From CANNDT01 sp945876205 (GTDB lineage Bacteria; Acidobacteriota; Vicinamibacteria; Vicinamibacterales; UBA2999), in assembly GCA_947503365.1 (NCBI GenBank), contig CANNDT010000035.1:1-41277 (forward strand): a stretch of 41,277 nucleotides of DNA. The letters run 5' to 3'. Position numbers and translations under genes: made by a program. The notes under the pieces were generated by a model. That model made no database searches, was not told the origin of the DNA, and saw only the letters and a list, made by a program, of their open reading frames with translations. Shown one piece after another: positions 7,526-14,930 of this stretch (position 1 is the first letter of the stretch; each line of letters opens with the position of its first letter).

Positions 7526-8722
7526 CGAGGTGAAGTACTCCAGATGTTTCTGACGCGAGACGGTTTCGCTATACCGCTCCCCGGCGATCGCGCGTGCGCG
7601 CGCCGCTATCGATTGGTAAAGCGTTTCGTCGTCCCAGAGGTCGCACACCGCGCGAAACCAGGGTTCGATGTCCTCTTCGGTGGGCAAGCGCCTGGTGTCG
7701 GCGGTGAGCCAGTGGGGAATCGGCAGCACGCGTCCGCCGCCGCCGTCGGAGACGTCTCCGCCGACGACGTGGGGCAGCGACCCACGGTTGCTGACAATCG
7801 GCGGGATGGCATTGATCATCGCTTCGGCCGCGACACGGCCGAACGGCTCTTCCCAGACCGAGGGGACGAGCAGGATCCGCGTCAGCGAGAAGTAGTCCGC
7901 CGGCGTCGGCACCGCGGGGGCCGCCATGATTTGCGGGTATCGACTGAAGTCGACTCCCGGAATCGTGTTCAGCGCGCCGCCACTGTGCCCCGACTGCACG
8001 ACGAGGACCGGAATATCCGCACGTCGTCGTCCCAGCATGTCGGCGAGGCGGGCGAACAGGTAGAGGCCTTTGTGCGGCGCCGGGTGAACGAAGGTCACGA
8101 AGGCGCGCGATTCCACCGGCGCCACAACCGTCGACCAGTCGATCGGCGGCTCGAGCGGGGTGCTTCGCAGGCCGATCTTGTCAGCGTAAACGTCGGTCAG
8201 GAACTGGCTGCAGGTGAACACGTGATCCACGTCGGCGAAGTACCGCCGCTCGTAATAGCCGAATCCGCGCACCGCGAACGCGGTGGTGATTCCTCGTTTC
8301 CGTGCTTCGGCGAGCGCCGCGAAGATCATCGGGTGCCCGTTGCAGGCGATGACCTGATCGGGTACCCACTGGTCGAGCAGTTCGTCGACGAGCGCCGAAT
8401 ACTGCGACGCTTCCCGCCGATCGGGGCGGGCTTCATCGTGATGGCGCGTCAGGAGCAGCGTCACCGGGACGCCACCGACCTGGTAGTGGATCACCGGGCG
8501 CTTCGTCTTGCTGCGCGCCGAAGCGACGAGCGTTCGATCGACGCCGTGCTGCGAAAGGTGTTCATCGATCGTGAACGTCACTCGCGCCTCGAACCGCGCG
8601 GTCGTGAGAATGCGGCACTCATGACCGGCATCGCGAAGCCACTCCATGATCGTGCGCAGGCTCTGCGTCACGCCAGCGGTCGGATCGCTGATGCAGTGGT
8701 TATTCACCAGTAAGAACCGCAT
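7502..8722 (-). CDS. GT4-family glycosyltransferase
   Basis: 406 residues, cytoplasmic. The N-terminal Rossmann domain opens with MRFLLVNNHCISDPTAGVTQSLRTIMEWLRDAGHE, including the Gly-rich acceptor-side loop. The C-terminal donor-binding domain has FVHPAPHKGLYLFARLADML and the GT4 E-x7-E signature in EEPFGRVAAEAMINAIPPIVSNRGSLPHVVG. It probably transfers a sugar from an NDP-sugar onto a surface glycan or lipid; the donor is not predictable. The gene is divergent from the secreted SdrD-like gene (start to start about 30 bp) and lies upstream of the 2OG-oxygenase gene on the same strand, which fits a small surface-modification group. Confidence 0.88.
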   Translation of the reverse strand: MRFLLVNNHCISDPTAGVTQSLRTIMEWLRDAGHECRILTTARFEARVTFTIDEHLSQHGVDRTLVASARSKTKRPVIHYQVGGVPVTLLLTRHHDEARPDRREASQYSALVDELLDQWVPDQVIACNGHPMIFAALAEARKRGITTAFAVRGFGYYERRYFADVDHVFTCSQFLTDVYADKIGLRSTPLEPPIDWSTVVAPVESRAFVTFVHPAPHKGLYLFARLADMLGRRRADIPVLVVQSGHSGGALNTIPGVDFSRYPQIMAAPAVPTPADYFSLTRILLVPSVWEEPFGRVAAEAMINAIPPIVSNRGSLPHVVGGDVSDGGGGRVLPIPHWLTADTRRLPTEEDIEPWFRAVCDLWDDETLYQSIAARARAIAGERYSETVSRQKHLEYFTSLTPGSTV

Positions 8723-8754
8723 AACAAACCAAGTCTACGGGAGTGGGGAGAAAG

Positions 8755-9621
8755 ATGTCTGAGCAGAATCGCGGGGCGGAGCTACGGGAAAAAACACAAC
8801 AACTGCTGCAGGGGCCCTTGAAGCACGCGCGAATGGCCGCGCTCGCCGCGGCCCTGCTGCCGCTCGCGTCGGTGGCGGCCACGCCGGCGTCCGCGCAGTC
8901 CGCCATGTGCGCGTCCGGCGGCATCTGCGGTTATGTGTGGGACGACACCAACAACAACGGCATCCAGGACTCGGGGGAGCCCGGCATCGCCGGCGCCGTC
9001 GTCACCGTTGACTCGAGCGTGACCGCGACCGACGTCGAGGGTTTCTACTATTTCTGGGCCAGCCCTGATACCACCTATCAGATCAGCGTGCAGATTCCGC
9101 CGGGCACCGAGCCGTCACCGCCGAACGTGGGACTCGACGACACGATCGACAGCGATGGGGGCTCCGACGGGCTGGGCAACAGTGTCGCGACGCTGACGCT
9201 GACCTCAATCGCGGATTCGACCACCGACTTCGGGTTTGTCACGTCCGCCGTGGAGCAGCCCGGCACCGGCACGCCCGGTTACTGGAAGAACCATCCGGAT
9301 GCGTGGCCGGTCGCGCACGTCACCGTCGGCGGCGTTACCTACACGCGCGCGCAGGCCATCGCCTGGCTCGACACCGTGGGCAAGGACAAGACGACCACGA
9401 TGTTCAGTTCGCTCGTGTCGGCGATGCTCAACGTCATGGTGGGCAACGATTCCAGTTGCGTCGCCAGCACCATCTCCGCCGCGGATCATTGGATGGCCCT
9501 CTACGGTCCGGTGGGTAAGGGCGTCCATGCGGCCAGCTATGCCTGGAAGATCGGCGAGCCCCTTCACCGCCTGATGGACAACTACAACAACGGGATGCTC
9601 TGCGCCCCGCATCGAGACTGA
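8755..9621 (+). CDS. secreted SdrD-B-like domain protein
   Basis: 288 residues from the ATG at 8755 (GGGGAGAAAG site just upstream; an in-frame GTG at 8743 is less likely). A long charged n-region precedes a hydrophobic core and an ASAQ cleavage site near residue 47, giving an atypically long signal peptide. Residues about 55-155 form a Cna-B/SdrD-B-like beta-sandwich: ICGYVWDDTNNNGIQDSGEP, with the Ca-binding-type D-x-N-x-D pattern, then GIAGAVVTVDSS and GFYYF. The C-terminal half starts with TGTPGYWKNHPDAWP, a motif seen in various secreted bacterial proteins. It then has a His/Trp-rich helical region with two Cys (in DSSCVAS and MLCAP). It is probably extracellular or surface-attached; the function is unknown. 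Confidence 0.75.
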   Translation: MSEQNRGAELREKTQQLLQGPLKHARMAALAAALLPLASVAATPASAQSAMCASGGICGYVWDDTNNNGIQDSGEPGIAGAVVTVDSSVTATDVEGFYYFWASPDTTYQISVQIPPGTEPSPPNVGLDDTIDSDGGSDGLGNSVATLTLTSIADSTTDFGFVTSAVEQPGTGTPGYWKNHPDAWPVAHVTVGGVTYTRAQAIAWLDTVGKDKTTTMFSSLVSAMLNVMVGNDSSCVASTISAADHWMALYGPVGKGVHAASYAWKIGEPLHRLMDNYNNGMLCAPHRD

Positions 9622-9626
9622 AGCTC

Positions 9627-9640
9627 GACAGCGCGCTGTC
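9627..9640. other. 14-bp perfect palindrome after the SdrD-like gene
   Basis: GACAGCGCGCTGTC lies 5 nt after the stop at 9621. The rest of the 173-bp gap to 9795 holds a GC-rich run and no gene. It could form the stem of a 3'-end hairpin or be a protein-binding site; no T-run follows. Confidence 0.35.
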
Positions 9641-9794
9641 CTCGTATGAGGGCGGCGCGCCGCGTGCGCTGTGTCGTATTTACACGGGGCGCCCGGGCCA
9701 GGTGTGAAGTCCCAATGTTTTCAATCAACTTACTGCGGGCATGTTTCTTGAGAAGTGAAGGTCGGGACAGTCTGCCATGTGAGAGGAAGGGACC

Positions 9795-10367
9795 ATGAAT
9801 CGTCAGTTGAAGTTCGTCTTGGGAATGATGGGATCGGCGGCGCTTGTCGTCGCTGGCTCGGCTGTGAGCCTGCATGCCCAGCGGGGCGCGGGCGCGACGC
9901 ACGGACGACCGGCTGGCGCCGGCACCCCGGCACAAGGACGCCCCGCGAATCCGGGCAACTCAGGCGCGCACCGGCCAACGACGCCTGGTGCCGATCACCC
10001 GACCCCCGGTAATCGTCCAGGCAAGCCGGCCGAGGCAACCGGTACGTCGGGGCGACCGTCGGTCGGGGATCAGCTCGCGAGAAACGCGAACCTTTCGACG
10101 CGGCTCCAGGGCCTGTTGCCGTCGGGTACGGACGTGCAGAAGGCGAGCGCTGGCTTCAAGAACCTTGGCCAGTTCGTCGCCGCGGCGCACGTCTCCCAGA
10201 ACCTCGATATCCCGTTCGATTCATTGAAGACGAGGATGACAGGAAGCGATTCGATGAGTCTCGGTCAGGCGATTCACGAGCTGAAGCCGACGGTCAATGC
10301 GGACACCGAAGCCCGCAAGGCCGAGCGCGCGGCTGAGGCGACCATCAAGGACGCCGGCAAGTCGTAA
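9795..10367 (+). CDS. secreted low-complexity protein of unknown function
   Basis: 190 residues with a signal peptide (about 28 residues, ending LHAQ). A Gly/Pro/Ala/Thr/Arg-rich low-complexity segment (about 30-90: GRPAGAGTPAQGRP...) is followed by a helical domain (about 93-165) containing LARNANLSTRLQGLLPSGTDV, FKNLGQFVAAAHVSQNL, FDSLKTRM and MSLGQAIHELKPTV. The C-terminus is Ala/Glu/Lys-rich. I do not recognise a named family, though similar helical domains recur in acidobacterial secretomes. A GAGGAAGGG ribosome-binding site is clear. The next gene starts 17 nt downstream, also secreted, so the two are probably one operon. Confidence 0.7.
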   Translation: MNRQLKFVLGMMGSAALVVAGSAVSLHAQRGAGATHGRPAGAGTPAQGRPANPGNSGAHRPTTPGADHPTPGNRPGKPAEATGTSGRPSVGDQLARNANLSTRLQGLLPSGTDVQKASAGFKNLGQFVAAAHVSQNLDIPFDSLKTRMTGSDSMSLGQAIHELKPTVNADTEARKAERAAEATIKDAGKS

Positions 10368-10384
10368 TCGTCGGCAACCATCCG

Positions 10385-11341
10385 ATGCAGCGTTTCACGT
10401 TGCGGCACAGCGCCGCTCTGGTTTGTCTGGCGGCCGCCGTTTCCCTCGGGGGAGCGGCGGCGGTCAGCGCGCAAGGCCGTCATGGTCCACCGTCGATGCC
10501 CCCCGGGCAGGCGAGGAAGCCCACCACTCCGACGACGCCGACAGGCAGCGGTTCGGTCCCTTCGGCGGGTTCACCCGCAGTTCCCGCTTCAAGCCCGACT
10601 AGCAACGTCGGCGGGAAGCGGCTGCACTCACTCGGCACATGGCTCGATAACGCGGAGATCAATGCGCCGGGCGAAGCCTGGATGTCGCTGGCCACGGCCT
10701 ATTGGCGATCGGATTCCCTGCGCGAGATCGACGCACCCTCAATCGGGCTCAGCGTCGGCGTCGCGCCCCGCGTGCAATTCGGCGTGAGCCTTCCGTACTA
10801 CCATGTCACCGATCGGTCCGGCTCTTCCGCGCACGGCTTCGGCGCGTCATACCTCACGTCGAAGATCGCGCTGGGACAGGGCTCCCGGGTCAGAGCCGCC
10901 ACGTCGCCGACGCTCGAAATTCTGAATTGGAGCTCGCCCGAGGAAGGCATCCAGCGGGTGAACTGGATCATCCCGGTGAGCATCCAGGCGGATATCGCCG
11001 CGGCACGGACGTACGTGACCGGTGGATACGTGTCACGAGGCTCCGTGTTCGGCAGTGGCGCCGTCGAGTGGTCGGCCGGTTCGCGCCTGACGCTCCTGGT
11101 CAACGTCGCTCACAGTTATTCCGTTGTCGACGATCCTGCAAGCGACGCACTCGGCATTTCCAGGCATCGCACCGACGCCGGGGCCGGTGCGTACATCACT
11201 GTGACCCCATCGCTCGTCCTCTTCACGAATGTCGGCCGCACCTTTGCGCCGGTGAACGACACCAGCTCGCGCCTGTCGGTCTCCGCAGGGATAGCCGTCA
11301 ACGTCGCCGGTCCCGCCACGACCTCACCCCGCCCGCCCTGA
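10385..11341 (+). CDS. secreted beta-rich protein, possible outer-membrane barrel
   Basis: 318 residues with a signal peptide (about 30 residues, ending VSAQ), a Pro/Thr/Ser-rich linker (about 31-75) and then a beta-rich region. That region has alternating hydrophobic strands, including AWMSLATAYWRSD, IGLSVGVAPRVQFGVSLPYYHV, GFGASYLTSKIALG, WIIPVSIQADIA, LTLLVNVAHSYSV, TDAGAGAYITVTPSLVLFTNVGRTF and SVSAGIAVNVAG. The spacing fits an outer-membrane beta-barrel of the transporter / MetA-like type, but it ends in Pro-rich residues and lacks the usual C-terminal aromatic. No family is assigned. It is probably co-transcribed with the preceding secreted protein. Confidence 0.68.
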   Translation: MQRFTLRHSAALVCLAAAVSLGGAAAVSAQGRHGPPSMPPGQARKPTTPTTPTGSGSVPSAGSPAVPASSPTSNVGGKRLHSLGTWLDNAEINAPGEAWMSLATAYWRSDSLREIDAPSIGLSVGVAPRVQFGVSLPYYHVTDRSGSSAHGFGASYLTSKIALGQGSRVRAATSPTLEILNWSSPEEGIQRVNWIIPVSIQADIAAARTYVTGGYVSRGSVFGSGAVEWSAGSRLTLLVNVAHSYSVVDDPASDALGISRHRTDAGAGAYITVTPSLVLFTNVGRTFAPVNDTSSRLSVSAGIAVNVAGPATTSPRPP

Positions 11342-11355
11342 TCAGCGGTAGGATA

Positions 11356-11372
11356 GTGCCCGGAAAGGGCAC
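11356..11372 (+). promoter_or_regulatory. hairpin covering the ribosome-binding site of the sulfite-oxidase gene
   Basis: GTGCCC (11356-11361), loop GGAAA, GGGCAC (11367-11372). The purine-rich GGAAAGGG that would serve as ribosome-binding site for the ATG at 11377 lies in the loop and right arm, so folding would hide it. A TAGGAT hexamer (11349-11354) just upstream could be a -10. Confidence 0.4.
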
Positions 11373-11376
11373 ACCG

Positions 11377-12537
11377 ATGACCACACCGACGACTCGCCGC
11401 GACATGTTGAAGGGCACCCTGACGCTTGCTGGACTCGGGCTCGTGGGCATCCCGGATTGGGTGCTCCCGGTCCTCGCGCAGGGCGAAACGGTGGTGCCGT
11501 TCATCGGCTACCCGGAGCAGGTCATCACCAACCCCGCTGCCGACCGCCGCATCATCGACATCCGCAACATCAACGGCGCGCTCACGCCGAAGGATCAGTT
11601 CTTCACCACTCAGCACTACGGCCACCCGATGGTCGATCCCGCCACCTTCAAATTGAAGATCTCGGGACTGGTCGATCGTCCGATCGCGCTGTCGCTCGAC
11701 GACCTCCGCCGCATGGGCGGCAAGGAGCTGGTCGCCGGCTTCGAGTGCTCGGGCAACCGCGGCCCGCTGCACGGTCTCTCGGGTAACGGCCGATGGACGG
11801 GCGTGCCGCTGCGCGACGTGCTCGAGAAGGCTGGCGTCAAGGCGTCCGCCCGTGAATTTGTCTTCTTCGGCGCCGACCGCGGCGAAGAGGAAGTCGAGTG
11901 GCGCGCGCAGAAGTTCAAGGTCGAGCAGCAGTTCGGCCGCGCGCTGAAGCGCGACAAGGCGCTGTCGGCTGAACCGATGCTGGTCTACGCCATGAACGGC
12001 GAACCGCTCACGCGCCACCAGGGGTCACCACTTCGTCTGCTGGTTCCGGGCTGGTACGGTGTCGGCAATGTGAAGTGGCTCTCGGAGATCCACGCGCAGG
12101 AAGAGCAGTACCTCGGCAAGTTCCAGGCACGGTGGTACCGCACGTTCAAGGGCGAGATGATCGACGGCGAGATGAAGTGGGTCGAGTCCGACATCAGCCA
12201 CATGCAGCTCAAGTCGTACATCGCGCGCATCACCAAGACGGGTGCGGGCCACAACGTGTTCGGCGTCGTGCTCAACGACGGCACGCCGATCAAGGCGGTC
12301 GAAGTGCGGGTGGACGAAGGCCCCTGGCGGCCAGCGACGCTCGACGCGGCGACGCGTGAGAAGTACGGCTGGAAACAGTTCAATTACGCCTGGAACGACG
12401 CCAGCCCCGGCGAACACACCGTCATCTCCCGCGTGATCGACGTCACCGGCAGGATCCAGCCGACCGCGCAGGAACTCGAAAACAAGAAGTCCTTCCTCGA
12501 AGACAACTCGCAGACGCCCCGGAAGGTGATGATCTGA
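11377..12537 (+). CDS. Tat-exported sulfite-oxidase-family molybdenum enzyme
   Basis: 386 residues from the ATG at 11377. The frame is open for several hundred bases upstream, but that stretch is a shadow of the previous gene. A twin-arginine signal (TTRRDMLKG plus hydrophobic core) exports the folded enzyme. Residues about 60-250 form the molybdopterin domain, with the molybdenum-ligating Cys124 in AGFECSGNRGP. This matches the ECxGNR core of SorA/SUOX/YedY-type enzymes. A dimerisation/Ig-like domain follows (about 265-370: ITKTGAGHNVFGVVLNDG, then VEVRVDEGPWRPATL). There is no heme-b5 or cytochrome domain, so a separate electron acceptor is needed. Sulfite is the default substrate, though the family also includes other oxidases and reductases. 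It precedes the secreted gene run at 12603-19055. Confidence 0.88.
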   Translation: MTTPTTRRDMLKGTLTLAGLGLVGIPDWVLPVLAQGETVVPFIGYPEQVITNPAADRRIIDIRNINGALTPKDQFFTTQHYGHPMVDPATFKLKISGLVDRPIALSLDDLRRMGGKELVAGFECSGNRGPLHGLSGNGRWTGVPLRDVLEKAGVKASAREFVFFGADRGEEEVEWRAQKFKVEQQFGRALKRDKALSAEPMLVYAMNGEPLTRHQGSPLRLLVPGWYGVGNVKWLSEIHAQEEQYLGKFQARWYRTFKGEMIDGEMKWVESDISHMQLKSYIARITKTGAGHNVFGVVLNDGTPIKAVEVRVDEGPWRPATLDAATREKYGWKQFNYAWNDASPGEHTVISRVIDVTGRIQPTAQELENKKSFLEDNSQTPRKVMI

Positions 12538-12543
12538 CCGCGG

Positions 12544-12578
12544 CAGGTCATGACCTGAGTCGGCTTTTCGGGTAAAGT
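12544..12578 (+). promoter_or_regulatory. 14-bp palindrome on a weak promoter before the secreted-protein operon
   Basis: CAGGTCATGACCTG (12544-12557) is a perfect palindrome. It covers an ATGACC (12550-12555) that lies 17 nt before TAAAGT (12573-12578), a plausible weak -35/-10 pair. A repressor bound here would block the promoter of the 12603-19055 genes. Confidence 0.45.
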
Positions 12579-12602
12579 AGCTCTCCCAACCGGAGAACAA
12601 AA

Positions 12603-13493
12603 TTGTTTCACAATGCACGTGTACCGCTTCTGGTGCTGTTGCTGGCGCTTGCCAGCCAGCCCGCATGGGCGCAGCGGGATCTGACCGGCATGTGGCGTCC
12701 GCTTGCCCGCAACGAAGACGGCAGCGGCCTGGACGGCGATTACGCCGGCCTTCCACTCAATCCTGCCGGCCGCATGCGCGCCCAGAGCTGGGCGCCGGAG
12801 AACTTCGATGTGCCGGAGTGGGTCTGCCGCCCCCATGCCTTCGACTTCTCGGTGGAAGCCGGCGCCGCGACGATGCGCCTGTCGGCGATCGTCGATGACC
12901 CGACCCAGAAGCTGATCGCGCTGCACGGCCGCCTCTCCATGCGCGAGCAGGAGACGACGATCTATATGGACGGTCGCCCGCGTCCGCCGGACTACGTCCG
13001 CCATAGCTGGAGCGGGTTCTCGGCGGGCGAGTGGGAAGGCACCACGCTGGTGGTGACCGCGACGCACCTGAAGGAAGACTACATTCGCCGCTGGGGGCCG
13101 ATGCGGAGCGATGACGCGACGGTGCGCATCCGGTTCAAGCGCTTCTCGCCGGAATACCTGCGCGCCACCGTCATCATCTACGACCCGGTCTACATGGCCG
13201 AGCCCTACATCCGCACCTCGTTGATCTGGCTGCACGATCCCGACGTGCTGATGCCGCCGTATCCCTGCGAGGAGGCGACCGAGACGGTGATCGAGCGGGG
13301 CACGGTGCCGCATTACCTCCCGGGCAAGAACCTTCTTCCCGCGCAGGATCCGAAAGTCGTCGACCAGTTCGGCACGCCGTACGACGCGCGTCTGGGCGGA
13401 GCGGAGACGATGTATCCCGAGTACATCAAGAAGCTGGGGCCATTCCCCCGGCCCACGAATGCCGCCGCCGGCGGCGCGGAGCGTGGCCAGTGA
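12603..13493 (+). CDS. secreted protein, 'W-G-S-EWEG' family, paralogue A
   Basis: 296 residues, starting at TTG 12603 (CGGAGAAC site about 8 nt upstream; the ATG at 12613 is out of frame). A signal peptide ends WAQ (about residue 23). Features shared with the protein at 14927 are DLTGMW at the mature N-terminus, LPLNPAGR, a conserved Cys-containing segment, SWSGFSAGEWEGTTLVV, YIRRWG, DPVYMAEPYIRTS and a late Pro-rich 'PPYPCEE'. The two are clearly paralogues (lipocalin-like beta pattern; no known catalytic motif). I recognise the family only as a secreted acidobacterial/proteobacterial protein that travels with DUF6152; the role is unknown. Its stop overlaps the GTG of the next gene (GTGA). 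Confidence 0.78.
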   Translation: MFHNARVPLLVLLLALASQPAWAQRDLTGMWRPLARNEDGSGLDGDYAGLPLNPAGRMRAQSWAPENFDVPEWVCRPHAFDFSVEAGAATMRLSAIVDDPTQKLIALHGRLSMREQETTIYMDGRPRPPDYVRHSWSGFSAGEWEGTTLVVTATHLKEDYIRRWGPMRSDDATVRIRFKRFSPEYLRATVIIYDPVYMAEPYIRTSLIWLHDPDVLMPPYPCEEATETVIERGTVPHYLPGKNLLPAQDPKVVDQFGTPYDARLGGAETMYPEYIKKLGPFPRPTNAAAGGAERGQ

Positions 13494-14524
13494 CCCGGAG
13501 ACTTCTATTCGCGACGGCGTGCGCCGCGGTCGCCCTGATCGCTTCCGTCGAGCGTGTCCAGACGCAGGCTGCACAGCGCGCGCCGCAGGCACGTCCGGCC
13601 TGGGCGTGGAAGCCGGCGATTCCGACCGTCAAGGCCGGCGAGATCGACGTCGTGCACGTGAAGGGCAACGTCTACATGCTGGTCGGCGCCGGCCCCAACA
13701 TCACGGTGAGCGCGGGCAACGACGGCGTGCTGATGATCGACACCGGTCCGGCATCGATGAGCGAGAAGGTGCTCGCGGCGGTGCGGACGATCTCGAAGGC
13801 GCCGATTCGCTACATCATCAACACCAACGAGCACGATTTGTACAGCGGCGGCAACGAAGTGATTGCGGCGGCTGGCGCCTCGATCCCGTTCCGCATCGCC
13901 ACTGACGTGCGCGTGTCGGACGGCCGGCTCGGCAAAGAGCGCGCGAACGTGATCTCCTACGTCACCGTCTATCACCGCATGTCGGCGCCGACGGGGCAGA
14001 AGGCGGCGCGGTCGGAGGAGGCGTGGCCTGACGACACCTACTCGACGCCGCTGAAGAAGCTGTACTTCAACGACGAGCCGGTGATGATCACGCACGTGCC
14101 GGGCACCACGGATGGCAACAGCATCGTCCACTTCCGGACCGCCGACGTGATCAGCGTCGGAGACCTGGTCGACCTCACCAGCTTTCCGTACATCGACCTG
14201 GCTGCGGGTGGCAGTCCGCAGGCGCTGATCGACGGCCTGCAGCAGGTGCTCGATATTGCGATTCCCGGACGCAAGTCGGAAGAAGGCACGCTGATCATCC
14301 CGGGACGGGGACGCCTCGCCGATTTGCCGGACGTCGCCTACTACCGTGAGATGGTGGCGATCGTGCGCGACCGGGTGCAGGACATGATCAAGCGCGGCTT
14401 GACGCTCGAACAGGCGAAGGCGGGACGGCCGGCGCTCGAATTCGAGGCCCGCTACGGCAAGACGACCGGCGACTGGACGACCGACAAATTCATCGAGGCC
14501 GTGTACCAAAGCCTCAAGAAGTAG
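13490..14524 (+). CDS. secreted metallo-beta-lactamase-fold protein lacking most metal ligands
   Basis: 344 residues with a signal peptide (about 27 residues). The fold is evident: VYMLVGAGPNITVSAGNDGVLMIDTGP, then YIINTNEHDLYSGGNE, then ITHVPGTTDGNSIVHF, then ISVGDLVDLTSFPYID, then LIIPGRGRLADLPDVAYYREM. In active relatives the motif THxHxDHTGGN binds zinc. Here residues 111-122 read NTNEHDLYSGGN, so the first His is Asn113, the Asp is Leu117 and the third His is Tyr118. Only His115 stays. The later 'HTDG' His is Thr206, and 'PGHG' is PGRG (271-274). Asp225 is kept. It is probably a pseudo-hydrolase with a binding or scaffold role. The GTG start overlaps the previous stop, implying coupled translation. 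Confidence 0.85.
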   Translation: MTRRLLFATACAAVALIASVERVQTQAAQRAPQARPAWAWKPAIPTVKAGEIDVVHVKGNVYMLVGAGPNITVSAGNDGVLMIDTGPASMSEKVLAAVRTISKAPIRYIINTNEHDLYSGGNEVIAAAGASIPFRIATDVRVSDGRLGKERANVISYVTVYHRMSAPTGQKAARSEEAWPDDTYSTPLKKLYFNDEPVMITHVPGTTDGNSIVHFRTADVISVGDLVDLTSFPYIDLAAGGSPQALIDGLQQVLDIAIPGRKSEEGTLIIPGRGRLADLPDVAYYREMVAIVRDRVQDMIKRGLTLEQAKAGRPALEFEARYGKTTGDWTTDKFIEAVYQSLKK

Positions 14525-14534
14525 GAGACTCATT

Positions 14535-14930
14535 ATGAAAACCAGGATTCTGCTCCTCTCGGCTACCGTCGCCCTGCTGGCGGGCGGCGCGCAGTTGGCG
14601 GCGCACCACTCGTTCACCGCCGCCTACGACTCGACCAAGCGCGTGACGATCGAGGGCGTCGTGAAGGAGTTCGTCTGGCGCAACCCGCACTCCTACGTGC
14701 GCATCGACATCGTCAACAAGGAAGGCAAGACGGAGAACTGGACGCTGGAGTGGGGCTCGAGCAACCAGCTGTCGGCGGCCAAGTATCCGGTGACGAGGAC
14801 CACGCTCAGGGCCGGCGACAAGATCATCGCGGGCGGCGAACCCGGCCGTGATCCCGAGGCGCGGCGCGTGCGTGTCTTCACGATGAAACGGCCCGTCGAC
14901 GGATGGGAATGGGAAGGGGTCATCGATTGA
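14535..14930 (+). CDS. DUF6152-family secreted protein
   Basis: 131 residues with a signal peptide that ends at a His-His pair (AAHHSF), which becomes the mature N-terminus. The remainder is a small OB-like beta-barrel: VTIEGVVKEFVWRNPHSYVRIDIV, then NWTLEWGSSNQLSA, then LRAGDKIIAGGEPGRDPEARRVRVF. The 'HHSF-A-YD', 'F-W-NPH' and 'G-P--DG' pattern is that of DUF6152, a domain without known activity. An N-terminal HH together with the NPH motif could bind copper; that is inference only. It starts 10 nt after the metallo-beta-lactamase-fold gene, and its stop overlaps the next start (TTGA). Confidence 0.85.
   Translation: MKTRILLLSATVALLAGGAQLAAHHSFTAAYDSTKRVTIEGVVKEFVWRNPHSYVRIDIVNKEGKTENWTLEWGSSNQLSAAKYPVTRTTLRAGDKIIAGGEPGRDPEARRVRVFTMKRPVDGWEWEGVID

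Noticed and set aside
13490..14524. Calling the MBL-fold protein a beta-lactamase or resistance gene
   Set aside because: Most metal ligands are replaced and the context is a secreted operon; there is no support for antibiotic hydrolysis.
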